Source of the DNA: Orobanche coerulescens
Lineage: Eukaryota > Streptophyta > Magnoliopsida > Lamiales > Orobanchaceae
Direction of reading: 5' to 3'
DNA: 64,000 bases
NCBI GenBank assembly: GCA_033398695.1
Contig: CM065816.1
Location: forward strand, 128,065,358 to 128,129,357
Under the pieces are notes generated by a model. That model made no database searches. It saw only the letters and a program-made list of their open reading frames with translations, and was not told where the DNA came from. Of the stretch, positions 11,378 through 20,925 are shown piece after piece. The position numbers were made by a program, and so were the translations under genes. Positions within the stretch are counted from its first letter, which is position 1. Each line of letters starts with the position of its first letter.

Positions 11378-11747
11378 ATCTCCCCCTTTTTGATGATGTC
11401 AAAACATTTTAATTTATACCTACAAAAACTTTTAAAAAATTTCGAATCAAGGTAACTTGTTCGACATGTTAGTACGTTCGGTTTTTGGAGTGTTTTTCTC
11501 CCCCTTTTTGACATAAACAAAAAGGAACTCCCCCTGAATTGTTGCGTATAAAATAATAATACCAACCAAATGTCATGAACCAAAACGAAAGCACATAAAC
11601 AACAAATGCCAAACTACATGAAGCCAAACGAAGAAAAATGCAAATTTCATTAAAAGGTAGTTCAAGCATTACACAAACATTCAAAGCATGAGACATCAAA
11701 ACCATTTGAAAGAGAAGTTGCTACTACAAGTATCAAATTCCTAGAAA
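11378..11747 (-). promoter_or_regulatory. Element C1: polypurine tracts and 3' spacer
   Basis: Directly beside the LTR, 11379-11391 reads CTCCCCCTTTTTG, a polypurine tract on the minus strand. Related purine runs recur at about 11499-11511 (CTCCCCCTTTTTG) and 11528-11535 (CTCCCCCT). Multiple tracts before the 3' LTR are characteristic of Sireviruses. The rest of the spacer up to the ORF stop shows no gene. Confidence 0.78.
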
Positions 11748-13001
11748 CTAAGAAGCTTGATCGTAAGAGGAGGATGGGAATGGGAATGACGGGTGAGTGT
11801 ATCGGATGAAATCAGAGATCAGCCCTCGAACTTCCCGGACTTTCGAGTGCAGAGACCGAACATCCTCACGTATTTCTATTTGAGGTATCTCGATGCTCCG
11901 CATCCGAGCAATGAGATCACTTTCTTCTTCTTCGGTGATGGAGTCTTTCATGGGACGCTTGCCTTTAGAAGTGGGCTTCCTCATGAACTCCCCGGTTTGC
12001 ATTTCCCGAAGGGTGTGTGGTCCTCGACGAGTGATTCTCTCCTCCGGTGTAGGCATACGTGATCCTTTTTCCACTTGGTCGTCTTCGCGAAGATAGGGAA
12101 AGAGGATCCAGCCTCGGTTGGTCGTCCGGACATAATGCATGGCTTTTAGTGAGTGGTCCGAAATCTCATGACCGAGAGAGACGGGGACAGCCTTGTCCTT
12201 CGACAAATCCACGTGATGAAATCTGAATATTGCCGTGAGAATGGAACCATAAGGCATTCGAGCCTTGTGGGATCGAGACGCATAGTTCTTCGACCGAAAA
12301 AGATCGCCCTTCACTTTCATCCAACTAGTGACGATATCGGTAAAATTCACTTTATCATCATTAAGCACTCGGTATACAACGTGTTTGTCGACTCCCACTA
12401 ACTTGTGTTGAGTGTTCACCTTTGGCATTATACACTTTGTGAGAGCCACTAAAAGGAGTCGGATGTTAATCTCAAAGTCATTGTTTTCGAAGAATTCGTC
12501 GGTTATATCAATTACAGCTTTTGAACTCAGGAATTCTTTCATATCAATTTCCCTAACTCCAGTTTCTTCTGTAATCGTTTTTCCAGTACATGAAAACCCG
12601 TCGGATGGTAGACCAAAAATTTTAGTTAAAATTTCCGAGGAAACTTTTACTTTCGTTCCTCCAACAATACTCCCTAAGACTAGGGATGATGAGCCTTCAC
12701 TTTCAGCAACATGAAGGTTTGCGTAAAATTTGCGGACAAGTTCAGGAAATATGGGATCTTTACATTCAACGAATCGGCAATCCCAATGGAAGTGAAAAAA
12801 TCAGTAATTTCAACATTTACCCGTTCTAGGCTCGGAAAGTTGAAGAAAATAGCAGTCCGTAATATGTTCTTGAGGGAGAATTTCAGAAAACACCTTCGAC
12901 GCGGTGTATGACACAAATCGAGTCGCATCGTATTCTGGGTCGCGCGGATGTTTGGCATTTTTGTAGGTTTTCCCCATAGCTGTGCGGCCTTTGCTTGACA
13001 T
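11748..13001 (-). pseudogene. Element C1: additional ORF after pol (broken)
   Basis: This is a long reading frame of about 415 codons on the element's own strand, starting MSSKGRTAMGKTY at 13001 and ending ...SSYDQAS. Two close in-frame TGA stops near 12790-12812 and a frame change between them and the 264-residue main block (11748-12542) break it. The N-terminal half recalls the plant transposon-protein domain found in many plant retroelements (segments FPELVRKFYANLH and ILTKIFGLPSDG). The C-terminal half is charged (SITEEEESDLIARM) and ends in a possible short coiled coil. Sireviruses often carry an ORF here, sometimes called env-like. I see no convincing signal peptide or membrane anchor, so I do not call it an envelope protein. 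The family match is by recognition only. Confidence 0.65.
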
Positions 13002-13403
13002 GAATTTGGAAGAAATTTGAAGATTTGAGGAAGAAATCGAAGTTGAACGGATCGAATTTTTTGGCTAGGGTTCTTTGCTGAAAAGGGGATCGGTGCGTTG
13101 CATACGTTATGAGAGAGTGAGGGTGTTTATGAGCTGAGGAGTGTTTATATAGTGAACTGAGTCGTTTAATTAGCGTACGCTAGAGTTAGAAGTTTAGCGT
13201 ACGTTAAGAGTAAATAGGTAGTTCATTGGACAGTCCAGTAGTAAATTCGGAATATGAATAGTTTTAATTAGCGCACGCAAAATATAAACGGTTAGCGTAT
13301 GCTATAGAAAACGAAAGTTAGCGCGCGTTCCAAAAATGAAGCTAGCGCGCGCTAGCGAATGGAACGATTCGAGGATATTGATTTCTTGAGTAGAAAGCTA
13401 ATT
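13002..13403 (-). promoter_or_regulatory. Element C1: palindrome array and TATA box before the additional ORF
   Basis: This spacer between pol and the additional ORF holds six motifs of the LTR palindrome type. They include TAGCGTACGCTA at 13171-13182, TTAGCGTACGTTAA around 13193-13206, and TAGCGCGCGCTA at 13343-13354. On the minus strand they are followed by CTATATAAAC at 13143-13152, about 140 bases before the start codon at 13001. The arrangement copies the LTR promoter of the same element (palindromes, then TATA). I infer a dedicated internal promoter for the additional ORF. Confidence 0.62.
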
Positions 13404-16400
13404 TCAAAAATTGTCTAGATGTCCCATACCAAGTTGCAAACGAATAGAATTAAATGATTCTTCGGGAAGAGGTTTCGTAAAAATATCAGCTAGTTGATCC
13501 TTCGTCCCGACAAAAATTAAGCATATATCTTTCTTTTGCACATGATCGCGTAAAAAGTGATGTCTAATGTCTATATGCTTAGTTCTACTATGCAATACAA
13601 GATTTTTGCTTAGATTAATCGCACTAGTATTATCACATAGAATAGGGGTATTTTCAAAATTTATACCGTAGTCGCGGAGTTGATTTTTAATCCATAACAC
13701 CTGAGCACAGGCACTCCCTGCAGCAATATATTCGGCCTCAGCTGTGGACAGCGCCACACTGGTTTGCTTTTTACTTCCCCAAGATATTAGACATGATCCA
13801 ATAAAATGACATGTACCACTAGTACTCTTTTTATCAATTTTACATCCGCCGAAATCAGCGTCACTATATGCAATTAAATTAAAGTCCAAGCAAGAGGGAT
13901 ACCATAGACCTAGTCCGATAGTCCCTTTTAAGTAACGAAAAATGCGTTTACAAGTAATTAAATGTGATTCCTTGGGATTAGCTTGGAATCGAGCACATAA
14001 ATATGTAGCAAATATTATGTCTGTCCTAGAAGCAGTCAAATATAACAGAGATCCGAGCATACCTCGATATAATTTTTTATCTACGGATTTGCCATTTTCA
14101 TCTTTTTCAAGCTTTAATGATGAAGACATTGGCGTTGAAATCACCTTGCTACTTTCCATTTTGAATTTCTTTAGGAGGTCGTTTGAGTACTTTGTTTGAT
14201 GGATAAAGATTCCATCTTCGCATTTGCTTGATTTGAAGCCCGAGGAAGAATGTTAATTCTACCATCATACTCATCTCGAAATCCCCTTTCATAAGATTAG
14301 AGAAATCTTGGCACAAAGATTCGTTAGTAGCTCCAAATACAATGTCATCAACATAGATTTGACAAACAAGTATATCTTTATTCAATATTTTCACAAACAA
14401 GGTATTATCGATTTTACCTCTTTTATAATCATTTGCAATTAAGAATTGACTTAAACGATCATACCATGCTCGGGGTGCTTGTTTTAACCCGTAGAGTGCC
14501 TTGTTGAGCTTGTAGACATGATCCGGAAATTGATGATCTTCAAAACCGGGAGGTTGCTTGACATAGACTTCTTCTTGAATGTAACCATTCAAGAATGCAC
14601 TTTTCACATCCATTTGAATTAGTTTGATCTTTTTGTGGGCGGCAAATGCACATAACAAACGGATGGCTTCGAGTCGAGCCACGGGAGCGAAACTTTCTTC
14701 GTAATCAAGACCTTCCTCTTGATTATACCCTTGAGCGACCAAACGAGATTTATTTCGAATTGGGTAACCGTCTTTGTCACTCTTTATTTTGTGCACCCAT
14801 TTAGTTCCGATAATTGTTTTATCTTTAGGAGCGGGAACTAAATTCCATACATTATTGTGCATGAATTGTACAAGCTCCTCTTGCATTGCCATTACCCAAC
14901 TTTCATCATCAAGAGCCTCGGATATATTTTTGGGAACTATTTCGGATACGAAAGCACAATGAGCCATAAATCCGGTGGTTCTCCTTCGGGTTTGAACACC
15001 ATCTTCAATGTTTCCAATCACAAGATCTTTTGGATGGTCTTTGATGTGCCTCCAATCTTTCGGTAAATCAACAATTGTGTTCGTTTGGATTTCCGAAATT
15101 TTCTTCACTTCGGTTGAGGGATCCGGAAAAATACCCATATCATCAAAATATTCTACCTTTCTCGGGGGTGAGATCATATCGTTGAATTTAACATGAATGG
15201 ATTCTTCAACTTTATTGGTTCTAATGTTATAAACGCGATATTCTTTGCTATTTGTACAATAACCAAGAAATATTCCGGAGTCGGATTTAGCATCAAACTT
15301 GCCCAAGTTATCCTTACCATTGTTTAAAATAAATACATTGCAACCAAAAGGATGAAAATAAGCTATATTTGGTTTTTTGCCCTTCCATAATTCATATGGT
15401 GTTTTAAGGTTAGTTCTACGAACATGACCACGGTTAATCACACAACATGCCGTAAAAATTGCTTCGGCCCAAAAGTATTGAGGAAGAGAGTATTCATTAA
15501 GCATAGTCCTTGACATTTCCTCCAAAGAACGATTTTTCCTTTCAACAACCCCATTTTGTTGAGGTGTTCTAGGAGCCGAAAAATTATGATTAATACCATA
15601 TTTGTCACATAAAAGCTCAAACGGAGTGCAATCAAATTCACCTCCGTGATCGGTGCGGATTGAGATTATAGAAAGATTTTTCTCATTTTGCACCAAACGA
15701 CACCATTTGGAAAAATCGGAAAATGTGTCATCTTTATGAGCAATAAACCTAACCCAAGTAAAACGAGAATAATCATCAACAATGACCAAAGTATAAAGCT
15801 TACCATTTAGACTAACATATCTAGATGGTCCAATTAAATCCATATGCACAAGTTCAAGAATACGGCTAGTGGAAACCTCGAATTTTGGTTTGAAAGATTC
15901 TCGAGTGTGTTTCCCTTTTATGCATGATTCACACAAATGCTTTCTATCAAACTTGAGTTTGGGCAAACCACGAACAAGGTCGTGTCTAGATAAAATGGAA
16001 ATGATAGGTAAAGATGTATGCCCCAATTTTCGATGCCATAAATATGCATTATCATCCAAAGTAATAAGACATTTTTCATTGAATGAACTTTTATCATTAA
16101 GATCAACAATATAAATGTTTCCACATCTCAAACCGATGAATGCAATTTTATTATTTCTAAATGCCGTGCAATGCGTTTGTTCAAAGAGAATTTTAAAACC
16201 TTCATCGCAAAGTTGTGAAACGCTAAGTAGATTATGATGCAAACCTTCAACAAACAATACTTTGTTGATAGAGGGAGAAGGTTCCTTACCGACTTTGCTG
16301 ATTCCCTTAATTTTTCCTTTTTGGTTGTCACCGAAGGTCACATGTCCTTGTTCTTGATATTCGAGATCTTCAAACAAATCCTCGGAGCCGCACATGTGCC

Positions 16401-16506
16401 TTGAACATCCGCTATCAATGTACCACTTGCTTTTCTTTGGTGTCTTTGATGCACAAAATAGAATTTCTCGGTTGTTTCGGTACCCAAGCCCGTTTGGGTC
16501 CTCCAA
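13404..16506 (-). pseudogene. Element C1: pol (protease, integrase, RT, RNase H), frameshifted
   Basis: The polyprotein has the Ty1/copia order. Protease carries DSG in [13 protein letters not shown] near residue 31. The integrase zinc module has HRKLGH then CESCIKGK. The integrase core shows [15 protein letters not shown] and NGVVERKN, so all three acidic residues remain. RT includes [34 protein letters not shown] and the catalytic YVDD. RNase H includes YSDADFGG and STAEAEY, ending near LGMGHLDNF. An extra base at 14220 (after [10 protein letters not shown]) breaks RT from RNase H, which is read in 13404-14159. At the upstream end, a frame change near 16490-16510 separates it from gag. Apart from these, no stops interrupt the 785-residue block, so inactivation is recent. 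Confidence 0.93.
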
Positions 16507-18130
16507 AGTTAACTATACTTATAGGATTGGGAACAATTATCCCTTTAGGAACCCATATTTGTTTAACCTTGATGGTTCTCAACTTTGAACGAACATTAAC
16601 ATCATGAACTCGTTGTTTGAAAGGGGCTTTTGAATTCTCGGTTTCAGTTTTCTTTATTTTGTCAAGGTTGATAAGAGATTGTTCCCTTTTAAACGGATCG
16701 AAACCAAGACCGTGTTTTAGCAAAGGGGATTTTTGAATAGATAAAATCTTTTCGAATTTCTCGTTTCCGAGAGTAAATTTGTTCAAAATGTATTTCAATT
16801 CCTTTTGAGTTTTCGTCAACTCGATTTTCAAAACATTTTCCTTTTCAAGGCATAAGGTATGGTCGAGCTCAATAGTTTTGCCTTTGTTTTGAAGAGAGGA
16901 ATTCTCGAGTTCTAGATATTTTATTTTTCTCTTTAAAGTTATATTTAATTTAACCATCTCGTCATACTCCGTGTTCAAGGATTCAAACGCACTTAATAAC
17001 TCATCGTCATGATGAACTTCTTGTGAATCGCAAAAATCAAATGAATCATATTCGTCATCATTGAGTTTAGAACTTACCCCGATATTGCTTTCGGAGTCGA
17101 GTGCCATGAATGCGAGATTCGCGTCTAGAGATCTTTCAATCTCCTCCTCTTCATCACTCCAAGAAGCGATTAGGACCTCCTTCTTTTTGAATCTTTCCAT
17201 TTGAGGCTTTGAAGAGGATCCTCGGCATTCCTTGGCATAGTGACCGGCTTGACCGCATTTCCGACAATTATTGTCGAACTTCTTTATAGGAGTATAGCCA
17301 CTCTTCTTTTGCTCCGGCTTGCCATCCTGACCAAGGAAACTTCGCCTTTTTTGAATTAGGCTTTTATACCTTCTAAAATTCTTGGCATAGAGAGCAAGTT
17401 CCTCGTCATCTTCATCTTCGGGAAGATCTTCCTCGACATCATCAACATTGAATGCGACCACTTTTTCCCAAGGTTTTGGTTTAGTACCTCTAGACTTGAG
17501 AACGATCTCATAGTTGATGAGTCACCCGATGAGGGCACTAAACTCAAGTTTGTTGAGATCCTTGGATTCCATGATCGCGGTAACCGTAGCATCCCATTCT
17601 CGTGGCAACGAGCGAAGAATTTTCTTGGCTTTGTTGCTACTCGATATAGGCTTTCCGAAAGATGCAAGTCCATTGGTTATAGCCGAAAATCGATCCAACA
17701 TATTGGTGATCGTTTCTTCGTCCTTCATGGAGAAGAGTTCATAGTCATGAAGAAGCATGTTGATTTTGGTCTCCTTAACTTGGGTGATTCCCTCATGAGT
17801 TACTTCGAGGATTTCCCAAATTTCCTTTGCGCTTTTGTAGGAAGATATCCTATTGAGTTCTTCGGGATTAAGGGCGCAATAGAGAAGTTGAGTAGCTCGC
17901 GAATTGATGTGCGTGTTCCTCCAGTCCTCGTCGTTGAATTCGTCGAACTTTTTCAGCTATCCATCCTCTTTCTTTGCAAGCTTCAGACCAAGGGCAATAA
18001 CTTTCCAAATTTCAATATCGTAGGCTTGAACGAAGATTGCCATTTTCTTTTTCCATGTCATGAAATTGGAACCGTCAAAGAAAGGAGGACGGTTGAGAGC
18101 ATTTCCTTCGATTTGGCCAAGAAGTGCCAT
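16415..18130 (-). pseudogene. Element C1: gag (broken)
   Basis: Gag would form the virus-like particle. The start at 18130 reads MALLGQIEGNALNRPPFFDG, followed by NFMTWKKKMAIF, the UBN2-type N-terminus of copia gag. The zinc knuckle is CRKCGQAGHYAKEC (CX2CX4HX4C). The C-terminal half is a long charged, probably coiled-coil region. Two in-frame stops interrupt it: TAG at 17957-17959 and TGA about 17520. The end overlaps pol in a different frame, where an indel probably broke a continuous gag-pol reading. The neighbour C2 carries a related gag. Confidence 0.88.
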
Positions 18131-18178
18131 TTGCGGATCTTTTTCCCTTAGGTGGTTAAATCTTTAAAAAGAGACCCG

Positions 18179-18191
18179 CTCCGATACCAAC
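18179..18191 (-). promoter_or_regulatory. Element C1: primer-binding site
   Basis: On the minus strand GTTGGTATCGGAGC directly follows the 5' LTR end. TGGTATCGGAGC matches the initiator Met-tRNA PBS except at one position, as in elements B and C2. Confidence 0.85.
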
Positions 18192-19731
18192 TGAAGAGAT
18201 AAATTCACCACTAGAAGGGGGGTTGAATAGTGCTAATGCGGAATATCGAACTTTCTTGCGAATAAAAGGAAATAGAGCAGAAAGTAAAAGACCCAAAGAT
18301 TTATAGAGGTTCGGCAACTTGCCTACATCCTCTCTCCGACTTCTTTTTCTATTGGCTCAAGAACAACCACACACTTGACTCGTCTTCGATCGGTCCGAGT
18401 ACAACAACCGTTACAACCGCTTGTCTTCTATTGGTCCAAGCTCAACCACTCTCAAAATAAACTTAGTTTATCTAGTGTTCTATCGGAACTAGATAATCCT
18501 CACTACGAATATTGGAGTGTAATCCTAACAATGCCGGATCAAAGATCCTAATAACACCGGATTAGTGACTCTTAATTCGTTTCTCTTACGCTCAAGTATG
18601 AGTGATGCAACACTCACAACCAAATGAAAGAATACAAAGTATATTAAATATTACAAGGTGTTTCACTCTTTGTATCTTTCTTCTCACAATTTAGAATGTA
18701 GTAATAGATAGAGATTTGAGCTCAAGAATGCTTTGATTGCTTTGATTGCTTGGATGCTTGAAGTTGTGTATGTGATACCCAAGTCCTATGGGTATTTATA
18801 GGTGTCAATCCTTCTTCAAATTCTGATATTTGTATTATTAGCGTGCGCTAATAATACCTCCATAGCGTGCGCAATCGATCTTTGACTTGGCCTATCTGAA
18901 CGGTCACAAAACTGTTCCAACGGTAAAATTATATGGCTAGCGTGCACTAGTCATATACTCATAGCGTGCGCTAACGGTTGGTCAACAGGTCTTCAATCTT
19001 GACTTTAGGACATGTCGGTTTGTCTCCCCAACGTCTCTTTTCCAACGGCTAAATATGTACTTAGCGTGCGCTAGCAATTTATGCATAGCGTGCGCTAGTA
19101 TTATTTAATATCAGCTTTTCCAGATTTCACGGATATTCTTTGACTTCTTCGTTCCAATGGGTAGAAACTCCAACGGTAGAATTTTGACTGATTTAGCGTG
19201 CGCTAATGTGTATAATGTAGCGTGCGCTAATCCATTTTCCAAATAACGTACGTTAGCCTGAGTAACGTACGTAAGGGCTTTCCACAAATGAGTCCAGTGG
19301 CTACTGGACTACTAAACTCGTTATCCGGTAGCATGCGCAAGGCTTAAAATGTAACGTGCGCTAAGACCTCATAGTAGCGTACGTAAATGAATGACCGTAG
19401 CGTGCGCAAATCCTTTTCCTTTTTTTTCCAGACCTTACTGTCCTCTGACTTGAGATGCGACAGCTTGCGTTAACAATATGGTGTAGCGTGCGCTAATATT
19501 GGTATTTTAGCGTACGCACATAGTGAAGATTTTGCGTACGCTATCCATCAGGTAGGTTCTGACTAGACTGCAGCTAAGTTGACTTGACTGTATATATCAC
19601 TCGATAGCGTGCGCTACTCTGAAGCATGTAGCGTGCACTAAGACCAGTTTTCTTCAATATAACATCTCGATGAGATACGTCTTGTTTAAATGTTTTGAAT
19701 ACGATCATCATCAAAATACTTTGAGTCAACA
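18192..19731 (-). mobile_element. Element C1: 5' LTR with palindrome-array promoter
   Basis: The copy is colinear with 9843-11377 and differs by scattered substitutions and short indels (a 9-base addition near 18735, a 3-base loss near 18503). TAGCGTGCGCTA-type palindromes run from about 18838 to 19640, upstream (minus strand) of CTATAAATA, whose complement is TATTTATA at 18793-18800. TTTTA follows at 19732-19736. Confidence 0.93.
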
Positions 19732-19810
19732 TTTTATTGTGTTACTGTTGTTTGCCCTATACTGATTATGTGGTGTTTTTTATGTCGTTCTGAACGGTTG
19801 TCCGTTCAGT

Positions 19811-20838
19811 ATGCCGAGAGGTCGTGGTCGTGGTAATCAATCGCGTGATCAGGACTATGCTATCGGTAATGGCATTAGTTTTGGTGTTGCTACTATACTC
19901 CAGCAGGTGGCAGATCAGATGACTCATTTGGCTCAGGCGGTTCAGCATTACAATCCCGTGAATGAGGATGTCGGGTCGACTCAGTGGCTTAGAGAAGTGG
20001 TTCGTATACGTCCTCCTCGCTTTGCAGGCACGGGTGATACTTTGGGCTGGGACGGTTGGCTTTTCCAATTGGAGAAGATCTTCAAGGCGGTTGGTTGTCC
20101 CGAGGAGCGGAGCATTCCTATCGCTCAGTTCCTTCTCGTTAATGATGCCGCTAACTGGTGGGAGGCCGTTAAGCCTCAGGATCATGCTGTTTCTTGGGAA
20201 GAGTTCAAGAAGTTGATGGAAGCGGAGTTCTGCCCGAAGCCGATCCGAAAGCAGAGAATCCGAGATTTTTACCTAGCCGAGCCGCAGGATGTACCCGTGT
20301 CGCAGGCTATTATCAACTATAGTCGACAGCTCGCTTACGTGAAGAGGCAGGTGAGGACCGAGGAGGACAAAATCTGCCATTTCAACATGCGGATGAGACC
20401 AGAGATTCGACAGTACATGTCAGGTTTCACTTGTGTTACTTTGAGAGAGTATCAGGATCGAGCCATGACATACGAGATGGCATCGACATCTTCTGGGCCT
20501 TCGCATGAGTCGAAGAGGCAGAGAACATCTGGAGATTTTTTGGATGGTGTGATACTTCTTCTCATCGAGTTTCGCATAGTCGTACGACGAAACCTTCCCT
20601 TCATTCGTTTGGTAGAACCAAGAGTTCCAAGTCATCTTCTTTGACTCCTAGTCAAACTCGGAGGTGTTTCAATTGCAACGTTGTGGGTCATGTGCAAGCT
20701 AATTGTCCTTCGCAGTCGATTACTTGTTATAACTGTGGACTCGAGGGCCACATAGTTCAGTATTGTGAATCATTCCATGAGATCTCTCAGAATCGAGCTT
20801 CAGCACCCTTGTTAGGATCGACCCGGGTAGATCGCTGA
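19811..20838 (+). pseudogene. Element B: gag with two zinc knuckles (frameshifted)
   Basis: The frame starts MPRGRGRGNQSRD, has the gypsy capsid region (IRPPRFAGTGD, WLFQLEKIFKAVGC, DAANWWEA, WEEFKKLMEAEFCP, then LREYQDRAMTYE), and then a Ser/Arg linker. A one-base shift near 20530-20560, beside a T run, moves the reading into the frame of 20641-20838. That part contains CFNCNVVGHVQANC and CYNCGLEGHIVQYC, two CX2CX4HX4C knuckles. A stop follows at 20836-20838. Only 87 bases later the 3' LTR begins, so the whole pol region is missing. The capsid half is well preserved. Confidence 0.92.
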
Positions 20839-20925
20839 GGTTATTTGTCCGTTCACTTTGATGACTGCTTGCTTCACCTTTTCTTTTTAAGTTTCGGGAC
20901 GAAACTTCTTTTTAGAGGGGTAGAA
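20839..20925 (+). promoter_or_regulatory. Element B: hairpin and polypurine tract
   Basis: AAGTTTCG-GGA-CGAAACTT at 20889-20907 forms an 8-bp stem, followed by AGAGGGG at 20914-20920 and the 3' LTR start TGTAATACCCG at 20926. The hairpin is identical to that of element A. Confidence 0.82.

Larger units (their letters stand above)
9843..19731 (-). mobile_element. Element C1: full-length Sirevirus-type Ty1/copia element
   Basis: Two LTRs of 1535 and 1540 bp flank gag, pol and an additional ORF, all on the minus strand. TTTTA is duplicated at 9838-9842 and 19732-19736. Hallmarks of the Sirevirus (SIRE1/Maximus) lineage are the Met-tRNA PBS, long LTRs, a zinc-knuckle coiled-coil Gag, repeated CTCCCCCTTTTTGA polypurine motifs before the 3' LTR, and an extra ORF after pol. 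The LTRs are nearly identical, implying a fairly recent insertion, but gag, pol and the extra ORF each carry breaks. Confidence 0.93.

Noticed and set aside
11748..12542. 264-residue ORF as a host gene
   Set aside because: It lies between pol and the polypurine tract of C1 on the element's strand, where Sireviruses carry an accessory ORF.
11748..13001. Accessory ORF as a viral envelope protein
   Set aside because: No signal peptide or transmembrane anchor is visible, so only a neutral label is justified.
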